Of a stretch of 64,000 bases of DNA, positions 1 through 8,911 are shown piece after piece. Origin of the DNA: Gnetum montanum (lineage: Eukaryota; Streptophyta; Gnetopsida; Gnetales; Gnetaceae). Location: the NCBI GenBank assembly GCA_015680685.1, contig MNCI01007639.1:764978-828977 (forward strand), read 5' to 3'. Each line of letters starts with the position of its first letter. Within the stretch, counting starts at the first letter, position 1. Under the pieces are notes generated by a model. The model searched no databases, was not told where the DNA came from, and saw only the letters and a list, made by a program, of their open reading frames with translations. Position numbers and translations under genes: made by a program.

Positions 1-2
1 CT

Positions 3-2147
3 CGTTTCAATGTGCATTACACCTTCTACATAGCTTGCCTTCAGCGTTTTGCTGAGTTTTTGGTCGTCCAAAGGAATGGGTTCTGGGTGCAACAAGACCG
101 AGACCAGCTATCCAAACCTTGGATTACCCATATCCTCGGCACTACCCATGGGCAGGATCCACCGAAAGGCATCGGGGAGTCACTATCTATAACGACTAAA
201 GGTTTGGTGGCGCCTTGAGTGTGAGGCCTCGACAGTATAGGCGGGATAATGCCTACTTATACCAGCGATGCCTCACGAGGGAAACGCCTGGTAGAAGAAA
301 TTGTAGAACCTGCAGCTCGGCGTAAAAGGCTCCGTATAGCCGAGGCTTCTGCGGAGCCTGGGAGCGGCACGGGTCAAACTGTGGCGGTCAAAGTTCAGCG
401 AAGTAAGCCTCCACCTGGTAAGTGTGAAGGAGATGTATTGAAAACTGTATTACACAATGTTTACCTAGTATATTTGGAATGATATATTAAATGTATTGTG
501 ATATGACCAGTGAAAATTACAGAGTAGCTGACCCCTGAAACAGGGGCAGTGGTACTAAGTCGTGGGGAAGGGGCCTCAGTTTTAGAAGAAGAAGCCCCAG
601 CTATTAGAGTGAGCTGCGCATAGACCCCTGTGCGTGAGGAGGCCCCAGCCACTGAAACCAGCGACGCACAGACTCATGTGCGTGAAGAGGAAAAGGAGGC
701 GGAAGACGTTGGTGAAGTCGCCACTGTCACCGAAAGAGGTAATAAACGTGTTAGAAATTTTGCAAAATTCTATTAATAACTAAAGTTTCTAACTTGATTA
801 CGCTACAGGAGAAGAGGATGTATCCACATCCATCGCTGTGAGTAGAGCGTGGAAAGACTTTCTTGACAAGTTTGCCTTCATGAAAGGCATTGTCAGTGAT
901 ATGATCGAGCGCCTCGAGTGCGTCGAACCTAGAGCTGGTATGTTATGGTTGTAAAAGGTTTATTTTGTTATACAATAGTAATGTGTCATATACAATGATA
1001 ATGTTTGCTATTAGGAGCTCGCCTTCGATGGGACCCCATGGAGCCCATTGATTTGGACACAGTGGAGCCTCCATCCGATGGGGCAGCTGTGCCACGTCAC
1101 ATTTATGAGAAAATGTGTAAATGTGTGTTACACTCGACACGCTCCTTATGGGAGAGTAGGGGCGTAAATGAAAATCTATGGAAAAGGCTACAGAGGTCAG
1201 AGCAGAGGATTGAGTCGCTGACCAAAGAGGTCAGAGACCTGAGATCACGATGCGAATTCCTACAGGCGCAGGAGACGGGCGATGAAGACTGGCATACCAC
1301 TGTTATCGACTACTCCCGTTATTGGACCGCCATCAAAAACAGTGTGCAAACCAGTCGGGCATTGATAGAGCAGCGGATGCAGATAGAGCTCCTAGCTCAG
1401 AAAATCTAGGATTGGAGGGACTATTGTGCAAGCGTGCAAGAGTGGGGGCAGAAGGAAAAGGATCACAAACATCTGTATAAGCGAGAAAGCATCACTTATC
1501 GTAAACTTTAACGTAATTCTGCTGTCAAAGCTCAATCTCTGGAATTTTTCCTTGACATTATTGGAGCATCCGAAGCCTTCAAGAAGTTCGAAGAGCAAGT
1601 GACTATAAGTGCATCCCCGGAAAGGGAGATGACTCTCCCTGGGGACCAGACTACAGTCCCTACATTCTTCCCGGACCCACCTCACTGGACTGACATAGAG
1701 AAAGGGAAGGTGAAGGCTGGAGCTACCCTGGGAGATGGAGCATGGTCTAATTTGACCAAGGATGAGATCATGGAGTGCCTATGGGCTGGCTTAGACAAGC
1801 TTCCCTTTGCTGCGGAAGAAGGGCCATCACGAGTAAGTTTAGGCAAGACTAAATCTAAATTTTCTAATTGTATTATCAAGTTTTATTCTTGCTAACATGT
1901 TTTCTGTATCTAGGTACCAACAGAGGACAAAGAAGACGAGCAAGCTGAGGATCCAGTACAGGAGGAAGAACGCAGTGATGAAGAGCATCCCCCTGTGGAG
2001 CCGGTGCCGGAACAAGGACCTCATGAAGAGGAAATTCTTCGTGAGAGAATACTTCCTAGAAGAGAAGGTCCACTAGAGGACGATCCCTTAGGACTAGAGC
2101 CGGACTTAAGGGATACTGGTGACAGTGGCATCAGAGAAGATGCGTAA
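3..2147 (+). pseudogene. Five-exon antisense passenger gene of R1, product unknown, decayed, 5' end missing
   Basis: Exons are 3-417, 523-738, 809-937, 1015-1832 and 1914-2147. Introns of 105, 70, 77 and 81 nt all start GT and end AG, and two donors read GTAAGT. Joining the exons keeps one frame throughout (phases 1, 1, 1, 0) to a TAA at 2145-2147, giving about 604 codons, open at the left edge. Six premature stops (216, 222, 525, 621, 1407, 1509) are each one C-to-T change from CGA, CAG or CAA. Exon 1 holds a basic stretch (RKRLRIAEA), exon 2 is acidic and repetitive, exon 4 starts with a heptad-rich region likely to form coiled coil (around LWKRLQRSEQRIESL), and the last exon is very acidic. 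It is convergent to gag-pro. I do not recognise the protein. Additional ORFs, some antisense, are known in Tat-lineage elements, but relationship to them is inference. Confidence 0.72.
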
Positions 2148-2990
2148 TTGTGATTTACGCATAGATTTATTGATTGTTGTCAACAATGATTACTGGGATG
2201 ACTAAAAGACTAGTGATAAGATTTTGTGACAATTTTAAGTGTTATATATTTTTTTTTTCTTTGGGTCTTTTGCATTTTTTATCTGCAAAGCGTAAGCGTA
2301 GTTATTAATGGTTTCTCCTAAGTTATGTTACGACGGAGTGGAATTACTAGTTTTAGGCCATTGCGGGCCATCATGAGTGTTTGCGTAATCTGGAAGCTAG
2401 TTTTAGGTCATTGCAGGCCATAACTAGTTTAAGGCCGTTGCGGGCCCTGGTTAGTTTTAGGCCATTGCGGGCCATAGTTAGTTTTAGGCCATTGCGGGCC
2501 ATGGTTAGTTTTAGGCCATTACGGGCCATCACTAGTTTAAGGCCATTGCGGGCCCTGGTTAGTTTTAGGCCATTGTGGGCCATGGTTAGTTTTAGGCCAT
2601 TGCGGGCCACAACTAATTTAAGGCCGTTGCGGGCCCTAGTTAGTTTTAGGCCATTGCGGGCCACAACTAGTTTAAGGTCATTGCGGGCCCTCTGCGTAAT
2701 GTAGAAAGCGTTAGGTGGTAGTGTATATTTTTTGTTGTTTTTGCGTATTTGAGCTAAAGTGATCAAAAGACATGAATGCATACGTAACAAGAATGTAACA
2801 GTGTAATGAAGAAATGACAAGCGTAAACGTTGAAAATTTCTATGGCGTAAATATGCATTAAGCGAAAACGAAATGCTAAGCGTAAACTGCGATAATTGTT
2901 AAAAAACATGATAATGTGCGTAAATGTCATTCAGTTCAACCGCTAATTCGCAATTGTTTCTTAACGGCCTTTACGTTCAATGCTGCGTAA
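2142..2990. promoter_or_regulatory. Cluster of GCGTAA/TTACGC hexamers in the R1 3' region
   Basis: Outside the tandem array this stretch has no gene. It contains about ten copies of GCGTAA or its complement, for example near 2143, 2155, 2289, 2383, 2694, 2822, 2846, 2880, 2919 and 2984. The same hexamer is dense in the U3 part of the R1 LTR. A protein-binding role is inference; no function is shown. Confidence 0.4.
2351..2697. repeat. 27-bp tandem array between the convergent R1 genes
   Basis: Eleven consecutive 27-bp units run from 2401 to 2697, with one more offset unit at 2351-2377. The unit consensus is TTTTAGGCCATTGCGGGCC followed by a variable 8-bp tail such as ATAGTTAG or CTGGTTAG. 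Two GGCC blocks six bases apart occur in nearly every unit. Because 27 is a multiple of three, both strands stay open across the array, which produces spurious ORFs. Degenerate relatives occur in R5 at about 22893-22960 and 29285-29505, again next to the 3' end of gag-pro, so the array is a family feature. Confidence 0.9.
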
Positions 2991-3059
2991 GGGCGGAGGG
3001 GCTTACGGTCTGACTCCTCCACGCCGCCATCCTGAAATGGCAGGTTGGCCCAGGCTAAA

Positions 3060-3747
3060 CTGTCATCATTGGTTTTGGTTTTTTGAGGGATTTGGAGATT
3101 GGTCTGATCATCTGAGGCTTCTATCTCCAAACCCGTTCTTCCTCAATGTTGTTGACGGTTCTGGGGGTGGTTTCATCGCCGCGTATCATGACCTCCCCTC
3201 CTGCATAAGGTAGGTGTATTTCTTGATGTATCGGTGATGAAACTACCCTCAGCTAGGCTAACCAGGACCTCCCTAGGATCAAGTTGAAGCCAGGCATCTC
3301 CTCGACAACTAAGAATGTGGCATCCGTTGGGAATTGCTTCCTTGCCACAAACTCAATACGCACCGTCCCCTTGACTTGAACCCTTGCTCCATTGAATGAC
3401 TTTATGCAGGTTGTCTTCGTGGGAATGATCTGGTTGACCAGACCCAACCTATCCACGATGGGGTAAGGAATGATGTTTGCAGCGGTGTCGTCGTCCACAT
3501 GTACTCTCCAGATCAAGTACTGATCGACCCGAATAGTGATGAACATGGGTTCAGTGGTCACCTGACCTTTCTCAGGGTCATCTTTGATGGACTCGTCATG
3601 AAAGGTTAGTGAGGTGGGCTTAGGTTTCTCAGCTTTGGAAGGAAACATGACCGCATGGATTGCTTCCTCCTCTGCTGGTAAACTTTCATCCACAGGTATG
3701 GATGTCAGCATACGGACCATAGCCTCACAGTGTTCTCGAGATGTCAT
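3060..3747 (-). pseudogene. pro: Retropepsin-like aspartic protease of R1
   Basis: The reading frame from 3747 to 3253 matches the protease of Tat-type gypsy elements. It has a beta-strand-rich segment ending RVHVDDDTAANIIPYPIV, where the family catalytic core is usually VDGG/DSG-like, followed by a hydrophobic stretch and LILGRSWLA, the usual ILGRxWL C-terminal motif. The aspartate is present, but the glycine after it reads D, as in the R5 homologue (VDDG). A stop lies just after LGRSWLA, but similarity to R5 continues (SSPIHQEIHLPYA) to about 3060. Downstream there is no RT. In an active element this enzyme would process the Gag polyprotein inside the particle. This copy is broken. Confidence 0.75.
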
Positions 3748-6700
3748 AAGCAGGTCATAAAGTTTTAGGGTTGTGTTTTTTTGTTTGAGAGCCTGTTTGA
3801 CTTGCGTAAATGCGTCGAGGAGGTCCTTCTCTCAGCTAGGTTGTTTGTCTCCCTTGTCCTCGTCCATCCAGTCCAAGAGACGGATCTCTCAAGGTAGGAC
3901 AGTGTCGGCCAAAGGGTTGTTCTTTTTCTTGCCAAGAGAAGGTGGCTATGTTTCTGCACCTTTATCCTATTTCTAAGGCAGAGATGAAGGCGCAGAGGCC
4001 AGGGGCCTAGGCTTAGGGAAGCCGAGCGTAGAATGGTCTTTCGTTGCGTTAACAGGTATGTCCTCTCCCTTTCTCTTGGGAGGTGATGGTTGGCTATTCT
4101 GGTTAGAGGTCTGCCCCTACGTGAGAGGAGCAACCTGTGGTTTTGGTGTCCTGATAATGAAAGGCATCATAGGCGTGGGCGCGGACGAAGCCGCGGCTTG
4201 TCTATTGCTGCATGACTGAGGGTGTATCTGAGAAGGTGCCCGTATAATGAAGCGCGGCCTGGAGATACCACTGGCTGCTGATGAGATGGTTGCTCTCCTT
4301 TGTGAGCTGGCAGGCACATGCAAAACAAAACGCTATTTTGGCAGTCCCCTCCTCTCACTGTCCGTACTTACCATATTGATTGTATAAGGATTGTTGTTTG
4401 CATTCAACAGGTCCTTATATACGTGCAATGTCTGGTTTTCTGGGCGCGTCGGGTTACTGCTATCTAACTTGAGTAAACCATCATCCAGCATACGTTGAAT
4501 GTCGTCTTTCAACGCCTAGCAGTAATCTGTATCGTGACCACATAGCTGGTGGTAGTCACAGAAACGGTCCAGCCTGAAAGATCTCGGAACTGGTGGTTCG
4601 TTAAGTAAGGCTAAAGAAGGTTTCTTCAGTAGTTCACAATGATGTCTGTGACACTTCAGAGCTTCCTTGGACACCTTCTTAGGTTGAATGTGCCCTGCCC
4701 CTAACAGTTGTTTCAATAGTTCTGAATGCTTTATAGGTAGGGCCATGTACTTTGAGCGATCTTTACGCTCAAAGTTTGGTTTTGGCTGGGGGGCCTTTTC
4801 AGGAGCTGCCATGTCTTGGCTGGTTCCTACACCAGTCGTAGCCTCAGGAGGCACCGTAGGTGCCTTCTTGTTCTTGTTCTTTATGCCCTAAGTCAGCGTA
4901 GCTACTTTCGTTGTTGTCGTCTTACCTTTGTCTTTGCCCTTGTTGTGAGCATTCCTGTAGGCGACATACGCCGGGTCTTTGCTGGCCTCNTTCATTGTTG
5001 TCGCCTTACCTTTGTCTTTGCCCTTGTTGTGAGCATTCCTGTAGGCGACATACGCCGGGTCTTTGCTGGCCTCCGCAGCATCTTGGATGCTTCTAACTTA
5101 AGCGAAGGCTTGATGTAAAGAGTTTGGGGAAAGATAATACAACTTTGACTTAATGAAGTCATTGACTGCTCCTTTGAATATAGCAAGTAGATGTGAATCC
5201 GTGATTGGCTCACGAATTTCATTCAAGGTAGCATTCCAACGCTGTATGAACCTTTGGACTAGTTCGAGCAGGTCTTGTTTCACCCCCATGAGCTGATCCA
5301 ACGTGACTTTTGGCTTTAATTTGTATTTAAAGTGGGTCACAAATTGTGTCAGAAGCTCTTCCAAGATTGAGATGGAAGAGCGTGGGAGAGCTCGATACCA
5401 GTCTAGAACCTTCCCTATCAGCGACATAGCAAAGACGCAGATAATCGTATGAGGCCACTGTGACCAAGTGAGTGTTGGGATCCCCCTTCTCATTATACTT
5501 GGTAAAATGAGGCAAGGACATCCCTGTTGGCAACGACAACATAGGGACCGCTAAGCTGATAGGATCATTTTGGTAGAAGTCCATGATCTGTACCGTGTCT
5601 GACCCAGCAGCCTTAAGATGCCTAACCTCCTCAGTGAGGGTTTGAATCAGTAGAAAGGCTTGATCCAGACCCGTTGCTGGAGGTGCTTATGCAGGAGGAG
5701 CAGGGGGCTGACTTGGAAAAGTTGTGCCAAGCAGTGGAAACAGTGGGATGCTTTGGCCGGTAGATGGTGGGGCGGGAATCCCTACAGCCAGGGGGACCTG
5801 TGAAGATCACCACCCACCAGTTTGGGAAGAGAGGTTAGTCACCATCTGCTGCGTGGGATAAGGATGAGGATATTGCGGAACCATCGGTGGAATATGTGTT
5901 GCGGGTGCCATCGTGGGTTGCACACCGTATACCGCGGACTAGTTGTGTTGTGTCGCGGGGTAAGTCCACTGACTCACGGTAGGCTGGTGGATAGGTATCT
6001 GTGGCTGCACAATGGTGGCAATCTATTGGATTGGAAGGGGCGGAAGTGACAAAGTTTGGATCGAACGAGTTGTGGACATGGTTTGTGGTTGGATCTGCGG
6101 GATGAAATGGGGCGCGGTGGTCGCTGGAACCACCGACGAGATGCTGAGTACGTGCGGCGATGAAACCGCCCCCATGTTGTTGTGAGGTATTTGCATTTGC
6201 AACCTAGATGGCTGCGTAGCGGCTTGTGGAATGACGGGAAAATGCATCTGTGTGGTCATGGCTAGGTCAAGAGGAGCGGCCTCTCCGTTGAAAGGAAACA
6301 GGGGATTTATGTACGTGTGGGGGCTCAAAGTATGGAACGAATGTTCCGACTGGGCTGCCAATTCATCCTCTTCCTCCTCCCCATTCTGGGGCTCCAACGT
6401 AGCCCATGAAGCTTGGCCTTTGGCCATGACCAACTGTGTTATAATTTCATGGTGATGTTCGGTCAAAGGGATAATGTCATAGGCTGTTGGAGTGAAATCG
6501 TGACCTCCTCGATGGATCATCTCAAAGTTTCTTTTTGCTTCGATCTCGGCTCGGCTAAGGGAAAGCTTTGCTTGGATATTTACGTAGATGAAGTTGTATT
6601 CTTCAAGGGTCGCGACCATGAAAACAGGGTCTTTGCCCTGCAGTCTCAATGACCTACGCGATGGTCCCTGCGGTCCCACTACATCAAAAGCTGGTCTAGT

Positions 6701-6778
6701 GATAGCGATAGGATTCACAGATGTGGCACCCACATCAGCGGCGACCATGGCGATTGTGGTTGTGTATACAGAATCCAT
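3748..6778 (-). pseudogene. gag: Gag polyprotein of R1 with proline-rich linker
   Basis: The N-terminal part (6778 to 6023) is an open stretch from ATG, rich in P, Q and T. The capsid-type Retrotrans_gag core lies at about 5584-5098, with FAMSLIGKVLDWYRALP as the diagnostic segment. A nucleocapsid-like segment at about 4516-4850 ends CDYHQLCGHDTDYC, the CxxH...GHxTxxC pattern of Tat Gag. The frame changes near 5445, probably by a small deletion, and again in the linker (4133-3748); several stops are present. Gag would form the virus-like particle. An artefactual duplication around the N at 4990 disturbs the reading. Confidence 0.78.
4907..5073. repeat. 83-bp direct duplication around a single N (probable assembly join)
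   Basis: Bases 4907-4989 and 4991-5073 are the same 83-bp segment with two transitions, separated by one N at 4990. This is what a scaffold join of overlapping contig ends would leave. The real Gag reading frame probably has one copy. Confidence 0.8.
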
Positions 6779-7756
6779 TGATCGAGTGGATTAGCTATGA
6801 AAAATGACTGGATCTAATACGCGACTGACAACAAGATCGCAAATAGGCTTTCTGCCCTGCAGGATTCCAAGGGAATCGTTCCTGTGACCAATCTACACCA
6901 CACAATTTGCCGTAAACTTCCCTAGAGGTATTACGTTTACGATTTTGGGTATAAATCGCTAACAGGGCTACTCGAAAAATATGGATCGAAGCCTGGCCCT
7001 CCTTCTAGCGCTAGAAAACTGTAACGACAGAAAATGTCGGCAGCTGGAAAATACCAAACAAAATCCCATGTACACAGTTTTAACCACGGATCCGCGCGAG
7101 GCCTATGCTGGAAAAACGAATCTGTGACGCCCTGAACGGTCTTGTCGATTAGACAAGGACTTACTAATCAGTAAACCGATGAAGATTATGAATATTTCGT
7201 GGAATGATATGATTCGGCGAGTCGCGAAATGAGAGAAAAGCGATGTAGATGAATGGTAACGACGATGATAGCGTCAACACGACAACAGGAATTAGACACG
7301 AGAGAAATGCGTGATTGCAAGATCTATAGTTTGACCTGGGAAAATAAGTATTTTGTATATTCAAGTTACACTGGGGAGACCCTGACTATTTTGTATAAAG
7401 CAAACATGAAGCAACAAGAAACAAGGAAACTGTCTGAGCAGAAGTGCAGAATAGAATCCGATCTACCTTGTAGGCTGGAGAAGGGATGCAAGGAAGGTCA
7501 AGTTCTGACGTCTATTGATCAACTGCTTCTGATCAATAGAAACTCACAAACCACACCAGATGATCTCTGGATCTCTGATCTGCTCCTTTTGCCTTAGGTA
7601 GTCTTTGCTCGGAACTACCGATGATCACCAATGGAGAAAGTTGTATCTTCGCCAATGGGGTAATCGCTATTACTGCCAATGCTCAAACTCAGTGCCTCCT
7701 ATCTCTGTCTCTCTGTTATTTTCCTTCGTTGTCCTCGTCTTTTCTTCGCCAACTGG

Positions 7757-7767
7757 GATATTTATAG
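7757..7767 (-). promoter_or_regulatory. TATA box of the R1 LTR
   Basis: Minus strand reads CCTATAAATATCC, a strong TATA consensus, inside the LTR. Transcription would head toward gag, starting about 30 bp downstream (near 7725). Confidence 0.6.
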
Positions 7768-7859
7768 GTTTGACGATATGTGGAGAAGGCACATCTGTGA
7801 TGACATGTGTTTCAAACTTTTCGGAAGATCGCTGACTTGACCATCCTTGTGTTGAAATC

Positions 7860-8390
7860 CGTATCTACGCACAATACGCGCATCTGCGTATTGTGCGTAT
7901 GAGTGACAAATGTGGGTCGGGCATGTCTCCGTTGATTTTGGGCTACATTACGCTCGTACGCATTGCGTCGTGTACACGAGCGTAATAAAGCATGAAGACA
8001 ATAGATTGAAGCTGCTTTATGCTCGTTTACGCTGCCGTGCGTAGTGAAGCGTAAGCAATGATTATTTTGACGATGACTTACGCTGACACACGCTATGTTG
8101 CGTAAAGGGCGTAAGGCGGCCAATATGTAAAAAAAAGAAAATCGCCGATCCACTATGTGTCGTTGATCTCTCTTTGACTTTTTCGACACTCATTACGCTA
8201 CCATGCGTACTGAGCGTAAACTCGGCCTTGGAAAAAATACTTAGCCAAAATATACGAGAAGTTGCATATTACGCTACTTAGGCCTTAGGCTTTGCCAAAG
8301 CTGCTGAAGTAAGCTCCCTTTGAATGTCGAACTATGTTACGCAAAGCGTCATTACACTATGTTGCATGCTATAGCGTAAATATGGAAACA
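7860..8390. promoter_or_regulatory. Dense TTACGC/GCGTAA cluster in the R1 U3 region
   Basis: About twelve copies of TTACGC or GCGTAA lie within about 530 bp immediately upstream of the TATA box on the minus strand. Random expectation for a given hexamer on both strands is well under one. Position and repetition are those of an enhancer-like array; the binding factor is unknown. Confidence 0.5.
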
Positions 8391-8548
8391 TAGTGAGATA
8401 AGAAATCTGCGAAGGGAACCAAAGCCTTGATGCCACACGCCTCCTTGCCTTGCCCTGTCTTGTTCTTCTTTCTGGAATTCTGTCAGGTACTCGTGCCCGA
8501 ATCACGAATCTTTGCCTGAGGCCGACTCGCAATTTCCATGGTGTTTCA

Positions 8549-8765
8549 TAGGTGATAAAAGATAAAAGACATAAAAATCACATACCTCAGACTTATTTAA
8601 CCATACAACCGTGACACATACAAGTAAGTCTGGGAAGATGAAAAATGATTAACCTTAAGTGTTCCATAAGGCGTGTAGGCACTTAGTTTGCAGAGTTCGA
8701 TCGTATCGCGCGTGAAAACACTCGTATTCATATGGTTGAGTGTAGGGGTACCTCGCCACTCATCA
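8549..8765 (+). repeat. R2 5' LTR, right-hand remnant
   Basis: Closely similar to 14741-14938, starting near TGATAAAAGATAAAAGAC and ending ACTCATCA. Homology stops at 8549, where R1 begins. Confidence 0.85.
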
Positions 8766-8766
8766 T

Positions 8767-8784
8767 TAGCGCTATTGCTGGGGA
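8767..8784 (+). other. R2 primer-binding site (tRNA-Asp type)
   Basis: TAGCGCTATTGCTGGGGA directly follows the LTR end. It differs from the complement of the plant tRNA-Asp 3' end (TGGCGCCGTTGCCGGGGA) by four transitions. Confidence 0.65.
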
Positions 8785-8911
8785 CTAAGCTAGTTGTGCG
8801 CTAAGTAGAACATAGGAAATCATACACATCATTGGGAAGCTTAAACGAACCCTTAGGGTTAATCAGAAGAAAAATTTAAACAACGGTCAATAGCACACCG
8901 ACAAGATAATA

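Larger units (their letters stand above)
1..8548 (-). mobile_element. R1: pol-less Ty3/gypsy (Tat-like) retrotransposon, left end outside window
   Basis: The 5' end is placed at 8548, where the minus strand starts TGAAAC and the LTR sequence of R2 resumes at 8549. Reading leftward the order is 5' LTR, leader, gag, proline-rich linker, protease, a 27-bp tandem array, and then a convergent gene on the plus strand. No reverse transcriptase, RNase H or integrase sequence follows the protease, although Tat elements normally carry pol there. GC and CpG content are clearly higher than in the rest of the window, which suggests R1 is the youngest insertion. The 3' LTR must lie left of the window. The family call rests on the gag and protease motifs; the lack of pol could be an internal deletion of this copy or a property of the family. 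Confidence 0.8.
6779..8548 (-). repeat. Leader and 5' LTR of R1
   Basis: The LTR begins (minus strand) at 8548 with TGAAACAC, resembling the TGAAACATCAC start of the R3/R5 LTRs. Its inner end and primer-binding site are not certain. A TGGTCACAGG sequence at about 6881-6890 (minus) aligns with TGG-starting sequences in the R3 and R5 leaders and may mark the boundary near 6.9 kb. R5-R3 relatives have LTRs of 1.8-2.7 kb, so about 1.6 kb here is plausible. The rightmost part, upstream of the TATA box, is rich in ACGC/GCGT. Confidence 0.6.

Noticed and set aside
2351-2697. CRISPR-like array
   Set aside because: Units are contiguous without spacers and the context is a plant retrotransposon.
2371-2820. 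Long ORFs on both strands across the 27-bp array
   Set aside because: The unit is a multiple of three and has no stop, so openness is a by-product of repetition; peptides are low complexity.
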